From an uncultured Flavobacteriales bacterium (lineage in GTDB: Bacteria; Bacteroidota; Bacteroidia; Flavobacteriales_D; Crocinitomicaceae), in contig CAJWRM010000006.1 of NCBI GenBank assembly GCA_913046365.1, positions 18,561 through 82,560 on the forward strand: a stretch of 64,000 bases of DNA, in the 5' to 3' direction. Numbering within the stretch: position 1 is the first letter of the stretch; every line of letters begins with the position of its first letter. The position numbers and the translations under genes were made by a program. Below are positions 8,231-17,735 of this stretch, one piece after another. The notes under the pieces were generated by a model. The model saw nothing but the letters and a program-made list of their open reading frames with translations. It made no database searches and had not been told where the DNA came from.

Positions 8231-9513
8231 TATTTATTGTATTTATTTTTCCAAAGACGTTGCTGATTTTGCTCAATGTCTTTTTCCTTGGTGCTTGATC
8301 CTGCATTGAAAAAGGAGGTGCCTGCTATTTCCTCGGGAAGATATTCTTGCGCTATAAAGTTTCCTTCAAAATCATGGCTGTACTTGTATTTTTCTCCATA
8401 ACCGAGCTCTTTCATCAGTGCACTTGAGGCATTTCTCATTGCGATTGGAACGTTCAGGTTTCCAGTTTTTTGCACGGTCTGCTGCGCATTATTTATAGCC
8501 ATATAAGCCCCATTTCCTTTAGGGCTATCTGCGAGATAGATGGTGCATTGTGCTAATATGATTCTTGATTCTGGCCAACCTATTTTTTCTACTGCTTGAA
8601 AAGTCGTATTGGCCATTAGGAGCGCGTTGGGATTTGCAAGTCCAATATCTTCGGATGCTGAAATGATCAGGCGTCGTGCGATAAATTTGGGATCTTCACC
8701 ACCTTCAACCATTCTTGCAAGCCAATAGATTGCTGCATTTGCATCACTGCCTCGAATTGCTTTGATATAGGCTGAAATAATATCATAGTGTTGGTCACCG
8801 TCCTTGTCATATCTCGCTAAAGATTGTTGGGCGTTTTCTTGCACCAAAGTATTTGTGATCTCAATACTTTCGTTTTGGGGCAAGGAGCTAATTATGATTT
8901 CAAATACGTTTAATATTTTACGTGCATCTCCACCTGATATAGCCAATAAACTTTCATATTCTTTAAACCTTATTTCACGTTTAGCAAGTAATTTATCTTT
9001 TAAAATCGCTCTGTTCAAAAGCCTAATCAGGTCTTTTTTTGTATGGTCTTTTAACGTATATACATGACATCTAGATAGAAGAGCGGAGATTACTTCAAAG
9101 GAAGGGTTTTCAGTTGTAGCTCCGATTAAGGTTACAATTCCTTTTTCAACAGCTCCTAGCAATGAGTCTTGTTGTGATTTAGAAAAACGATGTATTTCAT
9201 CAATGAAAAGAATGGTTCCTGATTCTTGAAACATTCCTGCATTTTGTACCTTGGCGATCACTTCGCGAACATCTTTTACACCTGATGATATAGCCGACAA
9301 GGTATGGATTGTTTTTTTAAGCTTTTCCGCAACAAGATGGGCCAAGGTCGTTTTTCCAACGCCTGGAGGTCCCCAAAAAATCATTGATGGAATAATTCCT
9401 GCCTCCAAAGATCTTGTAAGCGGCGCATTTTCCGAAAGTAGGTGTTCTTGCCCTATGTATTCATCTAGGTTTTTTGGACGCATTCTTTCTGCAAGAGGGG
9501 CGAGGACATTCAT
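8230..9513 (-). CDS. rarA: Replication-associated recombination protein A (AAA ATPase)
   Basis: Clamp-loader-like ATPase (RarA/MgsA; WRNIP1 in eukaryotes) acting at stalled replication forks. 427 residues. The N-terminal [20 protein letters not shown] is the standard opening. Walker [10 protein letters not shown] is at 48-56. Walker B FIDEIHRF and the sensor GATTENPSF follow. The C-terminal half has the MgsA helical domain ([17 protein letters not shown] and [12 protein letters not shown]). The gene starts a minus-strand run rarA-acyltransferase-propeller protein and is divergent from the GT2 gene. Confidence 0.95.
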   Translation of the reverse strand: MNVLAPLAERMRPKNLDEYIGQEHLLSENAPLTRSLEAGIIPSMIFWGPPGVGKTTLAHLVAEKLKKTIHTLSAISSGVKDVREVIAKVQNAGMFQESGTILFIDEIHRFSKSQQDSLLGAVEKGIVTLIGATTENPSFEVISALLSRCHVYTLKDHTKKDLIRLLNRAILKDKLLAKREIRFKEYESLLAISGGDARKILNVFEIIISSLPQNESIEITNTLVQENAQQSLARYDKDGDQHYDIISAYIKAIRGSDANAAIYWLARMVEGGEDPKFIARRLIISASEDIGLANPNALLMANTTFQAVEKIGWPESRIILAQCTIYLADSPKGNGAYMAINNAQQTVQKTGNLNVPIAMRNASSALMKELGYGEKYKYSHDFEGNFIAQEYLPEEIAGTSFFNAGSSTKEKDIEQNQQRLWKNKYNK

Positions 9514-9590
9514 ATTACAAATTTAAGGAAAGATTGAAACCATGAGGTAAATTTGTGGTCATTTCACATATCCTGATTATTTTTACCGTT

Positions 9591-10331
9591 GTGATAAATG
9601 GGAAAAAAATAGCCGTTGTATTGCCGGCCTATAATGCAGCTAAAACGGTGGGGAAGACCTATAGTGAAATCCCTATGGATTTAGTAGATACAGTAATTCT
9701 TGTAGACGATGCGAGTAAGGATAATACATCAGCTGTTGCCCAAGAGCTGGGTATTGAACACGTTATTCGTCATGAGTCGAATAAGGGTTATGGCGGGAAC
9801 CAAAAATCATGTTATGAGAAGGCGCTCTCTTTGGGTGCGGATATTATAATTATGTTACACCCAGACTATCAATATACACCAAAGTTGATTCATGCGATTT
9901 CGGGTATTATCGCTTTCGATATTTATCCAGTTGTATTAGGTTCAAGAATACTGGGAAAAGGGGCGTTAAAAGGCGGTATGCCCGTATATAAATATATCTC
10001 AAATAGAATACTTACTTTGTTTCAGAATATCTTAATGGGACAAAAGCTATCTGAATACCATACAGGATATAGAGCTTTTTCCAAAGAGATTTTTGATAAT
10101 ATTTCTATACAAAACAATTCAGATGACTTTGTATTTGACAATCAAATGCTCGCTCAAATTTGCTTTGCGGGATACGAAATAGGAGAAGTCACTTGTCCTA
10201 CGAAGTATTTTGAAGAAGCGTCATCAATTAACTTTAGCCGATCAACAACCTATGGTTTGGGGGTTTTAAAAACTTCATTACTTTTCCGTTTAGCGAAATG
10301 GAAGATATTCACGCACAAAATATTTAAATAA
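9591..10331 (+). CDS. Family 2 glycosyltransferase
   Basis: Transfers sugar from a nucleotide- or polyprenyl-linked donor at the cytoplasmic face. About 246 residues. There is no good ATG: the frame opens with GTG at 9555 or GTG at 9591. I prefer 9591 because the family normally starts a few residues before KKIAVVLPAYNA. GT2 hallmarks: VVLPAYNA, LVDDASKDN (nucleotide-binding Asp pair), HESNKGYGGNQKS, and IMLHPDYQY in place of a canonical DxD. This subfamily resembles the dolichol-phosphate-mannose-synthase-like enzymes of Bacteroidota, but without C-terminal membrane helices. It ends 1 nt before ettA and is likely co-transcribed with it. Confidence 0.85.
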   Translation: MINGKKIAVVLPAYNAAKTVGKTYSEIPMDLVDTVILVDDASKDNTSAVAQELGIEHVIRHESNKGYGGNQKSCYEKALSLGADIIIMLHPDYQYTPKLIHAISGIIAFDIYPVVLGSRILGKGALKGGMPVYKYISNRILTLFQNILMGQKLSEYHTGYRAFSKEIFDNISIQNNSDDFVFDNQMLAQICFAGYEIGEVTCPTKYFEEASSINFSRSTTYGLGVLKTSLLFRLAKWKIFTHKIFK

Positions 10332-10332
10332 T

Positions 10333-12015
10333 ATGTCAGACGATAAAAAAGTTATTTTTTCAATGGTTGGTGTCACTAAATCAACGCCTCAAGGGAAACA
10401 AATTATCAAGAATATTCACCTTTCTTTCTTTTACGGTGCTAAAATTGGTATTATAGGTCTAAACGGTTCTGGTAAATCAACAGTAATGAAGATTATCGCT
10501 GGATTGGATCAGGCGTATCAAGGGGATGTTGTTTTTTCACCAGGTTATTCGGTAGGCTATTTACCACAAGAGCCCGAATTAGATCTTGATAAGACTGTCA
10601 AGGAGATTGTAATGGAGGGTTGTCAAGAGACTGTCGATGTTTTAAAGGAATATGAAGAGATCAATGCGTCTTTCATGGATGAAGCAGTGCTCAATGATCC
10701 TGACAAAATGGAAAAGCTTATTGCGCGTCAAGGTGAGGTTTCAGATAAAATTGATGCTTTGGACGCGTGGGAACTTGATAATAAGCTTGATCGGGCAATG
10801 GATGCCTTACGTTGTCCACCCGACGAGCAAAAAATAGGAACGTTATCAGGGGGTGAAAAGAGGAGGGTAGCGCTATGCAGGTTACTGCTAAAGAATCCTG
10901 ATATTTTATTGCTAGATGAGCCAACTAACCACTTGGATGCAGAGTCTATCGATTGGTTAGAACAACATTTACAGCAATACAAAGGGACCGTAATTGCTGT
11001 GACGCACGACCGTTATTTCTTGGATAATGTAGCGGGTTGGATATTAGAATTGGATAGAGGAGAGGGGATTCCGTGGAAAGGCAATTACACGTCATGGCTC
11101 GAGCAGAAAGGAAAACGATTAAAAGAAGAAGAAAAGTCTGAATCGAAAAGACAGAAGGTCTTGGCGAGAGAGCTTGAGTGGGTTAGGATGAATCCGAAAG
11201 CGAGACAAGCAAAAAACAAGGCTAGAATTCAGAATTATGAGAAGATGTTATCCCAAGATACGAAGGCTAAGGAGGATACCTTGGAAATTCCAATACCGAA
11301 TGGTCCTCGTTTGGGAACCAATGTGATAGATGCAGAAAGTGTTTCTAAGTCATTTGGGGAAAAGTTACTTTACGACAACCTCAATTTCAAATTGCCACCT
11401 GCGGGTATTGTAGGTGTGATTGGTCCAAATGGAGCAGGAAAAACGACCATTTTCAAAATGATCATGGATGAATTACAGCCTGACGGAGGTCAATTTCAGG
11501 TGGGAGATACAGTAAAGCTAGGCTATGTAGATCAAACTCATAAGGATATTCATCCTGATAAATCAGTTTTTGATGTTGTTTCTAATGGCCTAGAGTATGT
11601 TGAAGTAGGGAATCAAAAAATCAACTCTAGGGCATATCTATCTAAGTTCAACTTTAATGGTTCTGACCAGAATAAAAAAGTAGGGGTGCTTTCAGGTGGT
11701 GAAAGGAATAGATTGCATTTGGCCATGACCTTGAAGATAGAAGCAAATGTTTTATTGCTTGATGAGCCTACCAATGATATTGATGTAAATACCTTAAGGG
11801 CTTTAGAAGAAGGAATTCAGAACTTCGCAGGTTGTGCAGTAGTGATTTCCCACGACAGGTGGTTCTTAGATCGAATATGTACGCATATCTTGGCTTTTGA
11901 AGGAGATTCTGAGGTTTATTGGTTCGAGGGAACATATTCTGATTACGAAGAAAACCGAAAGAAAAGATTGGGTGACGCTGGTCCAAAACGGATCAAGTAT
12001 AGAAAGATTGTTTAA
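10333..12015 (+). CDS. ettA: Energy-dependent translational throttle protein EttA (ABC-F)
   Basis: Ribosome-associated ABC-F ATPase that gates the first elongation step according to ATP/ADP level. 560 residues, close to the family norm. Two ATPase domains: Walker A GLNGSGKST at 42-50 with signature LSGGEKRR, and a second GPNGAGKTT with LSGGERNR. Both Walker B regions read LLLDEPTN. The inter-domain linker is charged (NPKARQAKNKARI), as in EttA, and no membrane segments are present. The closing KRIKYRK is also typical of EttA. Confidence 0.95.
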   Translation: MSDDKKVIFSMVGVTKSTPQGKQIIKNIHLSFFYGAKIGIIGLNGSGKSTVMKIIAGLDQAYQGDVVFSPGYSVGYLPQEPELDLDKTVKEIVMEGCQETVDVLKEYEEINASFMDEAVLNDPDKMEKLIARQGEVSDKIDALDAWELDNKLDRAMDALRCPPDEQKIGTLSGGEKRRVALCRLLLKNPDILLLDEPTNHLDAESIDWLEQHLQQYKGTVIAVTHDRYFLDNVAGWILELDRGEGIPWKGNYTSWLEQKGKRLKEEEKSESKRQKVLARELEWVRMNPKARQAKNKARIQNYEKMLSQDTKAKEDTLEIPIPNGPRLGTNVIDAESVSKSFGEKLLYDNLNFKLPPAGIVGVIGPNGAGKTTIFKMIMDELQPDGGQFQVGDTVKLGYVDQTHKDIHPDKSVFDVVSNGLEYVEVGNQKINSRAYLSKFNFNGSDQNKKVGVLSGGERNRLHLAMTLKIEANVLLLDEPTNDIDVNTLRALEEGIQNFAGCAVVISHDRWFLDRICTHILAFEGDSEVYWFEGTYSDYEENRKKRLGDAGPKRIKYRKIV

Positions 12016-12025
12016 CTATTTAGCA

Positions 12026-13012
12026 TTAGTCACAAATTCTTCCTTTGTGCAGACCGTGATGGTACGCCTCCTCTAAAGCTTGTAGCTCTTTTATTAATTC
12101 TTCGCTAGGTTTCGTGTATTGTAATTCACGTAGGTCCGGTTGCCCCGCATCTACCCAAGCTGTATACCAAATAGAACCAGTAGATAAAACAGCTCTTTTA
12201 ATGCGTCTTTCGACCATGCCATTCATTTTAGAATGGTAGAGGTCACAGAATTCTTTAGAGTATACTTTCGTGGTTACATTTCCTCTTCGCTCATAGCTGT
12301 ATTTCAGATTAGATGGTATTTCTTTTGTGGATTCTATTTCCATCCTAAATACGGAGTCAAGTGCATTGTGAGAGCCTTTAACAGCTGTCCAAGCAAAATC
12401 GAGTACATCCTTTACATAGTCTGCTTTTCCAACGAAGTAATCGTAATTATCTGAATTGACTTCTACCAGACGGCTCTCCCACAAACCGTGAATACCTACT
12501 TGATTGGTCATTTTTCCATTGTAGTTTTCAGTCGTATGTAGCGGAACATGTGCGTCTCCAATGTAATGTCCAATATCTGCTGAGTATTTTAGAATTAGAT
12601 CCACATTTTTACGCTCAAAAGCTTTTTGCAGTCGATACTTCATGCGTTGAATATGCCAAGGTACAATTCCGTATGCTTGCAAGGTGTCTTCTGAGAATTT
12701 TTCTACAGCTGCCTTCCAGGTTTTTGGCATTATTTTATATGGGTCTTCACCTTCATGGTAGAAGTGATCCAAGTCGATATAATGACACGGCGCTTCTCCA
12801 TCCACCGCATATCTTCTTTTGTCGGGATCAACAGCGTGCTCTGTTATATACTCAATATGCTCTTTATAAAAGCCAAACATTTCATTGGGCAGGGTAAATA
12901 TTGAGATGCGGTTTATTTTTTTGTGTCCAAAAAATCCCCACATAGCTCTTTTTGGTACATGCGTCACAGATAGTGATACGGCAATAGAAAATATGAGAAA
13001 AAGGTATTTCAT
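12026..13012 (-). CDS. Zinc-dependent S1/P1 nuclease / phospholipase C-type hydrolase
   Basis: 328 residues with an N-terminal hydrophobic segment. The tri-zinc fold ligands are recognisable: a Trp (Trp25) followed by GFFGHKKI, then HYIDLDHF, GHYIGDAHVPLH, and HGLWESR. In P1 nuclease and Bacillus phospholipase C the mature N-terminal Trp itself binds zinc, which would require cleavage just before Trp25, after RAM; that site is not a textbook signal peptidase site. It could hydrolyse nucleic acid or phospholipid outside the cytoplasm. The gene starts directly after the comB stop with no gap, so the two are probably co-transcribed. Confidence 0.8.
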   Translation of the reverse strand: MKYLFLIFSIAVSLSVTHVPKRAMWGFFGHKKINRISIFTLPNEMFGFYKEHIEYITEHAVDPDKRRYAVDGEAPCHYIDLDHFYHEGEDPYKIMPKTWKAAVEKFSEDTLQAYGIVPWHIQRMKYRLQKAFERKNVDLILKYSADIGHYIGDAHVPLHTTENYNGKMTNQVGIHGLWESRLVEVNSDNYDYFVGKADYVKDVLDFAWTAVKGSHNALDSVFRMEIESTKEIPSNLKYSYERRGNVTTKVYSKEFCDLYHSKMNGMVERRIKRAVLSTGSIWYTAWVDAGQPDLRELQYTKPSEELIKELQALEEAYHHGLHKGRICD

Positions 13013-13735
13013 TTATTGATTGTATAATTTTCCATCTTTAAGTATCGGAATAGCTTTTGATGTGTTTGGTGTGAGGCAATAGATCACATCTTTGTTAAGA
13101 TTGAGGTTTCTAAGTCTTCGTCTATGAGAACTTGATTTTAAGTAACCCATGTAGTTGTCTTTTGCGGATTGGTATAAATATTTTGCAGCAATAGACGAAT
13201 CCTCAACTGAAGTAAAGTCTCCGGTTGCAATAAGTGCATCGGAAATTGCTCCTGCGCATATGGTATCCTCAAGATTGAATTTATCCTGCCATCCTGAGCA
13301 TAAACAAAGTGTATTTTTATTTTGTTTGATGAGCCAATCCACCATCGCGTCTAAATTAACAAGCGCACCAATGACTACAGTGTCTGCATCTTTAGCGGCA
13401 GCTATAGATTTGGTTCCATTTGTAGTGGTCAGCACCACCTCTTTTCCTCTAAATTCCTCCTTCATGTAGGAGTAGGGGGAGTTCCCAAAATCAAAACCTT
13501 CCACAATTTGTCCTTTACGTTCGGCGCCAACAAGGAATCCTTTCTTTTTGTACTCTAGTGCATCTTCAAGCGTAGGTACTGGAATAATGGATTTAATCCC
13601 ATTGTCAAAAGCTGCGCAAATAGCAGTAGTCGCTCTTAGTACATCGATTACTACAACGATTTCAAACTCATCTTTAAAGTAATCGTATTCTCCTGGGGTG
13701 AAACAAACTTCAATTTTTTTTCTCTTCTCTTTCAT
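13013..13735 (-). CDS. comB: 2-phosphosulfolactate phosphatase
   Basis: ComB-family enzyme that removes phosphate from 2-phosphosulfolactate to give sulfolactate; in methanogens it is a coenzyme M step. 240 residues with the conserved IDVLRATTAI, PTLEDAL, GFDFGNSP, TTTNGTKSI and LCSGWQDKFNLEDTICAGAI segments that define the family. Bacteria of this phylum do not make coenzyme M for methanogenesis, so the physiological substrate is open; sulfolactate or a sulfonate-linked route is plausible. It is first in a two-gene minus-strand unit with the zinc hydrolase. Confidence 0.9.
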   Translation of the reverse strand: MKEKRKKIEVCFTPGEYDYFKDEFEIVVVIDVLRATTAICAAFDNGIKSIIPVPTLEDALEYKKKGFLVGAERKGQIVEGFDFGNSPYSYMKEEFRGKEVVLTTTNGTKSIAAAKDADTVVIGALVNLDAMVDWLIKQNKNTLCLCSGWQDKFNLEDTICAGAISDALIATGDFTSVEDSSIAAKYLYQSAKDNYMGYLKSSSHRRRLRNLNLNKDVIYCLTPNTSKAIPILKDGKLYNQ

Positions 13736-13835
13736 ATTTGTCTAACAATAAAAGTAAACATATGTCGGTTAAATTTTGCAGAATTTGTAAAAAACAAAAT
13801 AGTATATATTTTTTTCTAAAGTTTTTAGATAAAAA

Positions 13836-13857
13836 AAAGAGGGCCGAAGCCCTCTTT
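13836..13857 (-). terminator. Intrinsic terminator after the small outer-membrane barrel gene
   Basis: Perfect 9-bp stem AAAGAGGGC/GCCCTCTTT around a CGAA tetraloop (TTCG on the minus strand), followed on the minus strand by a run of eight T. A textbook terminator for the gene at 13880-14350. Confidence 0.9.
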
Positions 13858-13879
13858 AAGTTTGTTGTTTTAATGATGT

Positions 13880-14350
13880 TTAGAATCTCCAACCGAATCT
13901 AATTGCGCTACCCATTGAGTTTGCAAAACTTTCATCACCTGTATTATACCCTAACATTAATTCAAGTCCAACATATACATTTTCAAAAACATAATAATCC
14001 ATTCCACCTACTATGTTAACCCCGACACTATTATCATCTCCCATTGAAGCATAATCAACTAATCCACCGAAGTAAGGTGACATTCTATCTGTCCCTCCAA
14101 GGTGGTACTCATAACCAAGGCCAATAGATATCATATCAGAACCTGTGTTCATCCCGTACTGAACTCTTCCAGCCATATTGTCTTTAAAGAAATAACGTAA
14201 TCTAACACTAGGAGCTGTAAAAGACATGCCCTCTCCTGAGGTGTAGTTCATGTTCCCTTCCAAAGAAAATGGATTTCCGTCTGTTGGCTTCTGAGCCAAA
14301 ACAGATCCAGAAATAATCATACCGCAAAATAAAATAAGTAACTTTTTCAT
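13880..14350 (-). CDS. Small outer membrane beta-barrel protein
   Basis: 156 residues. The signal peptide ends in SVLAQ. The mature chain alternates hydrophobic and polar residues with many Gly, Tyr and Asn turns (VRLRYFF, GRVQYGMN, MISIGLGYEYHL, NIVGGMDYYV, YVGLELMLGYN) and ends IRFGWRF with a terminal Phe, the usual outer-membrane barrel signature. About eight strands fit the size, as in the OmpW/OmpX-like small barrels common in Bacteroidota. It stands alone with its own terminator. Function unknown. Confidence 0.8.
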   Translation of the reverse strand: MKKLLILFCGMIISGSVLAQKPTDGNPFSLEGNMNYTSGEGMSFTAPSVRLRYFFKDNMAGRVQYGMNTGSDMISIGLGYEYHLGGTDRMSPYFGGLVDYASMGDDNSVGVNIVGGMDYYVFENVYVGLELMLGYNTGDESFANSMGSAIRFGWRF

Positions 14351-14460
14351 AATAAATTAATTTTAAGTTCTCTACAATGTATGTTAGTATGTATTACGTT
14401 AAAGGACTAGCGATTTGAGTTATGAAGGATGAATTGTTAATAACGTGGGTTTAAATCACT

Positions 14461-15846
14461 TTATATAAGTGATTGTATTTCAGACTTAAACCTTTCTGCC
14501 AGTTGGTTTGCGGCATCGATTGACCTGCTTTCAGAGTAGATTCGAATAATAGGCTCTGTGTTACTCTTTCTCAAGTGTACCCATTCTTTTCCAATGTATA
14601 TTTTGACGCCATCTGTGGTATCAACCTCTTCATTCTTGTAATTATCGGCCATTTTATTGAGTATGTGATCTACATCAATTTGAGGCGTTAGCTGAATCTT
14701 GTTTTTGGATATACAGTATTTGGGAAAGCTGTCCCTTAAAGCTGAGGCTGAACAATTCTTTATTGCTAAATGCGATAGAAATAACGCAATTCCAACGAGT
14801 GCATCCCGTCCATAATGAGATTCAGGATAAATTACACCGCCATTTCCCTCTCCGCCTATTATGGCGTTTTCAGTTTTCATAAGGTTTACAACATTTACCT
14901 CACCAACTGCTGATGCGTGATACTTTTCCCCTCTTTGCTCTGTCACATCTCTTAAGGCGCGGGTAGAGGATAGGTTTGACACTGTTGACCCAGGTGTATG
15001 GCTCAGTACATAGTCCGCGACAGCGACTAAGGTGTATTCCTCGCCAAACATGCTTCCATCTTCACATACCATGGCTAAACGGTCAACGTCAGGATCTACG
15101 GTAAAACCAACATCTGCTTTGGTTTCTTTTATTTTTTCCGCGAGGTCTGTCAAATGTTCAGGCAGTGGTTCCGGATTGTGCGGGAACTGTCCATTGGGTT
15201 CGCAGTACAACTTTGTTATATTGTCTACTCCAAGCGCCTCTAAAAGTGCTGGTATAAATATGCCTCCTGTAGAATTTACGGCGTCTATAACGACGCTAAA
15301 ATTTGCATTTTTAATAGCATCAACATTTACAAGCGGTAAAGCTAAAACCGCATTAATGTGTTTTTGAAGATAGCTATCATCATTTGTAACGAGACCTAAA
15401 TCATCTACCTCTGCAAAATGAAAAGAGGCCTTTTCGGCAATCTCAAGGAGTGCAATTCCTTCTGCTCCTGAAATAAATTCTCCTTTCTCATTTAAGAGTT
15501 TTAGAGCATTCCATTGCTTGGGATTATGGCTTGCTGTAAGAATGATCCCGCCATCTGCATTTTCCATAGGGACTGCGATCTCTACTGTAGGTGTTGTAGA
15601 TAAACCAAGATTCACAACATCAATTCCTAAACCAATTAGACTCGAGCAAACTAGGTTAGAAACCATTTGTCCGGAAGGTCGTGCGTCTCGACCGATGACT
15701 ACTTTAAGTCTTTTATTTGGATTTTGATTTATTAACCAAGTGCCGTAAGCAGAGGCGAATTTGACTGTATCGATTGGTGTGAGTCCCTCGTTCACGCTAC
15801 CACCGATTGTGCCGCGAATTCCTGAGATTGATTTTATAAGTGTCAT
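14461..15846 (-). CDS. glmM: Phosphoglucosamine mutase
   Basis: Converts glucosamine-6-phosphate to glucosamine-1-phosphate for UDP-GlcNAc and cell-wall synthesis. 461 residues. The start is ISGIRGTIGG. The phosphoserine loop TASHNP has Ser106. The metal-binding loop reads DPDVDRLA, the sugar-binding GEGNGGVIYP follows, and the phosphate-binding RKSNTEPIIRIYSE is near the C-terminus. The GxSG-to-N variation within the phosphohexomutase family means phosphomannomutase is an alternative. The ATG overlaps the ribH stop by 4 nt (ATGA), so it is the third gene of TPR-ribH-glmM. A short inverted repeat (14454-14474) spans its stop, but without a strong T run. Confidence 0.88.
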   Translation of the reverse strand: MTLIKSISGIRGTIGGSVNEGLTPIDTVKFASAYGTWLINQNPNKRLKVVIGRDARPSGQMVSNLVCSSLIGLGIDVVNLGLSTTPTVEIAVPMENADGGIILTASHNPKQWNALKLLNEKGEFISGAEGIALLEIAEKASFHFAEVDDLGLVTNDDSYLQKHINAVLALPLVNVDAIKNANFSVVIDAVNSTGGIFIPALLEALGVDNITKLYCEPNGQFPHNPEPLPEHLTDLAEKIKETKADVGFTVDPDVDRLAMVCEDGSMFGEEYTLVAVADYVLSHTPGSTVSNLSSTRALRDVTEQRGEKYHASAVGEVNVVNLMKTENAIIGGEGNGGVIYPESHYGRDALVGIALFLSHLAIKNCSASALRDSFPKYCISKNKIQLTPQIDVDHILNKMADNYKNEEVDTTDGVKIYIGKEWVHLRKSNTEPIIRIYSESRSIDAANQLAERFKSEIQSLI

Positions 15847-16334
15847 GATAATGATTTATGTGCAGTAATCATCTGTAGCAGACTTACAGCGGCTTCGATG
15901 CCTTTGTTTCCATGCTTTCCTCCTGACCTTGCAACCGATTGTTCTTTTGTATTGTCTGTAAGTACGCAAAACGATATTGGGGTATTGAAATCTAGCATCA
16001 CACGCATGATGCCATCTGTTGCCCCTTGACAAACAAAGTCAAAGTGTTTTGTCTCTCCCTGAATGACAGCGCCAATAGCAATGATTCCGTCTAATTGTTG
16101 ATTCTTTAATAAGAATTGTGCACCTAGAGGTAATTCAAATGCACCAGGTACTTTTTGAATTTTAATATTTGCCTCAGCGACATTGTTTTCTAAAAGCGTT
16201 TGAACTGCACCTTTACATAGATTGGAGGTTATGTCATCATTCCATTCAGAAACAACAATGCCGATCATTAAATCGGCACCGCTTTTAATTTTGTTTTTGT
16301 CGTACGCTGATAGGTTCTTATTCGATGTTGCCAT
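15843..16334 (-). CDS. ribH: 6,7-dimethyl-8-ribityllumazine synthase
   Basis: Penultimate riboflavin step: joins 5-amino-6-ribitylaminouracil and dihydroxybutanone phosphate. 163 residues. Recognised from IGIVVSEWNDDIT, VPGAFELPLGA, AIGAVIQGETKHFDFV (with the catalytic His) and FCVLTDNTKEQSVARSGGKHGNKG. It sits 13 bp behind the TPR gene, an arrangement conserved in many Bacteroidota, and overlaps glmM by 4 nt. No FMN riboswitch is visible upstream. Confidence 0.96.
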   Translation of the reverse strand: MATSNKNLSAYDKNKIKSGADLMIGIVVSEWNDDITSNLCKGAVQTLLENNVAEANIKIQKVPGAFELPLGAQFLLKNQQLDGIIAIGAVIQGETKHFDFVCQGATDGIMRVMLDFNTPISFCVLTDNTKEQSVARSGGKHGNKGIEAAVSLLQMITAHKSLS

Positions 16335-16346
16335 AGCGTAAAGGGT

Positions 16347-17018
16347 TTACTTGGAGTTTCTAGCAATATATGCTTCTAAGTTTTTCTCTTTTGCATAAAA
16401 AGACTTAGGATAGATGGTTGCAATTTTTTCGTAGTGAGTCACTGCTTCGTTATATTTTTTAAGCTTTTCAGCAATTAGGCCAGCTTTGAATAGATACATT
16501 GGACTAGTAAAATCATTTTCGTTTGTGGCAGCAGCTTCTTGATAAAGTGCATATGCTTTGTCGTAGTTTTTGAGCTCAGATTGACAATCTCCTTGTAAGC
16601 CTATTACCTCAACGCTAACATATGTATCATCTACATTTACATTTTCGAGTAAAACTAGGGCTTCTTTATATTTTCCTTTTCTCATGTATTGCGTAGCAAG
16701 GATGTACTTACTTACCTCACCACCAATTTTACCGTCATATTTCTTCACACTTCTTTGAAGTTTTTTAATCGGATCGGTTTTAGAACCTGCTTTACTTGTG
16801 TCAGCCAAGTTGTTTTTACCATCGTTTGCTATGGCGTTTAAGGCAACGAAATAGGTTTCTTTCGATTTCTCATTATCAGGTTTCCACATCCATTGACGGT
16901 AGCTTAAAAAGCCAAGCACCAAAACAACAAGAGCACCCGCGGTAATCGTGGTAATTCGAAAGCTTTTGTTTTCACTAAATTTCTTTTTAAAGTCTTCTAA
17001 GGAAAAGTTTTCAGTCAT
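16347..17018 (-). CDS. Membrane-anchored tetratricopeptide repeat protein
   Basis: 223 residues: a short cytoplasmic N-terminus, one membrane helix at about 24-42 (ITAGALVVLVLGFLSY), then a periplasmic part with TPR-like helix pairs (YMRKGKYKEALVLLENV, LKNYDKAYALYQEAA, LKKYNEAVTHYEKI). The layout resembles YfgM-type ancillary proteins of the secretion machinery, but the family is broad. It is the first gene of a likely operon with ribH and glmM, with a -7 box just upstream. Confidence 0.8.
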   Translation of the reverse strand: MTENFSLEDFKKKFSENKSFRITTITAGALVVLVLGFLSYRQWMWKPDNEKSKETYFVALNAIANDGKNNLADTSKAGSKTDPIKKLQRSVKKYDGKIGGEVSKYILATQYMRKGKYKEALVLLENVNVDDTYVSVEVIGLQGDCQSELKNYDKAYALYQEAAATNENDFTSPMYLFKAGLIAEKLKKYNEAVTHYEKIATIYPKSFYAKEKNLEAYIARNSK

Positions 17019-17035
17019 TTTCTAAAATTTGTAGG

Positions 17036-17043
17036 CAAAAATA
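17036..17043 (-). promoter_or_regulatory. Putative -7 box of the TPR-ribH-glmM operon
   Basis: TATTTTTG on the minus strand fits TAnnTTTG and lies 17 nt upstream of the TPR gene ATG. No convincing -33 element. Confidence 0.4.
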
Positions 17044-17108
17044 GTCTTTTTTTTGCAATTATGAACTACAGATAAACCGCCGTTAACAGCAAATAAAAGT
17101 ACTACGTA

Positions 17109-17735
17109 TTAATAAGTTATTTCTATAAGGGAAGTGTCTAGGAATGATGTATTTGCAGTCGCAATATCGACGATGGAGGTCCCAATCACCCAGTACATAA
17201 TTGAGTAATTATCATTTGCGTTATTTGCACAGTAAATAGTCGTGTCTATATTTCCGTAGAAATTTTGTTCGTCTGCTGGACAGCATTCAGCACAATTGGT
17301 TTTACCGTCCTGTTTTATATATCTAAAATGATCTTCTAACTGCGGGCTATTATTTTTTAAGCGAATTCCGACCCATGATTTACCAAAAGTTTCTAGGTTT
17401 ATCGTGTTTACTGCGTCAAGAGATAACGCTGAAAAATAGATGGTCTCTTCACCTTCGAAATACCCTTCCTTGTCAAATGTAATTTTGTATTTTTCCATTT
17501 GAGCCCTTTCAAATGAAAATGTATAAGACCCATCATTGTCGCTAAAAGTTGAATCTGTAAGCAATTCTTCACCCGTCCCTACTGGATAGCTATAAAGGTA
17601 TAGTTTACAGTTTTCTAGTCCACTTGAGCTACTCAAATCTGTTATGCTTCCTGAAATCTCAAATATACCTGCGTTTTTTTGACAAGAGAAAATAAGAGCT
17701 ATCATAAGCACCAAAAAAATCAACTTTTTCTTCAT
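17109..17735 (-). CDS. Lipoprotein with carboxypeptidase-regulatory-like domain
   Basis: 208 residues. The signal ends at a Cys at residue 18 (IFSCQKN), predicting a lipoprotein. Residues about 26-115 form a carboxypeptidase D regulatory-like beta-sandwich (ISGSITDLSSSSGLENCKLYLY, DNDGSYTFSF, YKITFDKEGYF). The C-terminal third has a cysteine cluster (NCAECCPADE and YCAN) that I cannot assign. The ATG overlaps the stop of the FkbM methyltransferase gene by 4 nt (ATGA), suggesting one transcript. Function unknown. Confidence 0.7.
   Translation of the reverse strand: MKKKLIFLVLMIALIFSCQKNAGIFEISGSITDLSSSSGLENCKLYLYSYPVGTGEELLTDSTFSDNDGSYTFSFERAQMEKYKITFDKEGYFEGEETIYFSALSLDAVNTINLETFGKSWVGIRLKNNSPQLEDHFRYIKQDGKTNCAECCPADEQNFYGNIDTTIYCANNANDNYSIMYWVIGTSIVDIATANTSFLDTSLIEITY

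Noticed and set aside
13710..13892. 60-codon frame upstream of comB on the minus strand
   Set aside because: It runs across the terminator stem at 13836-13857 and has no recognisable product; more likely leader DNA.
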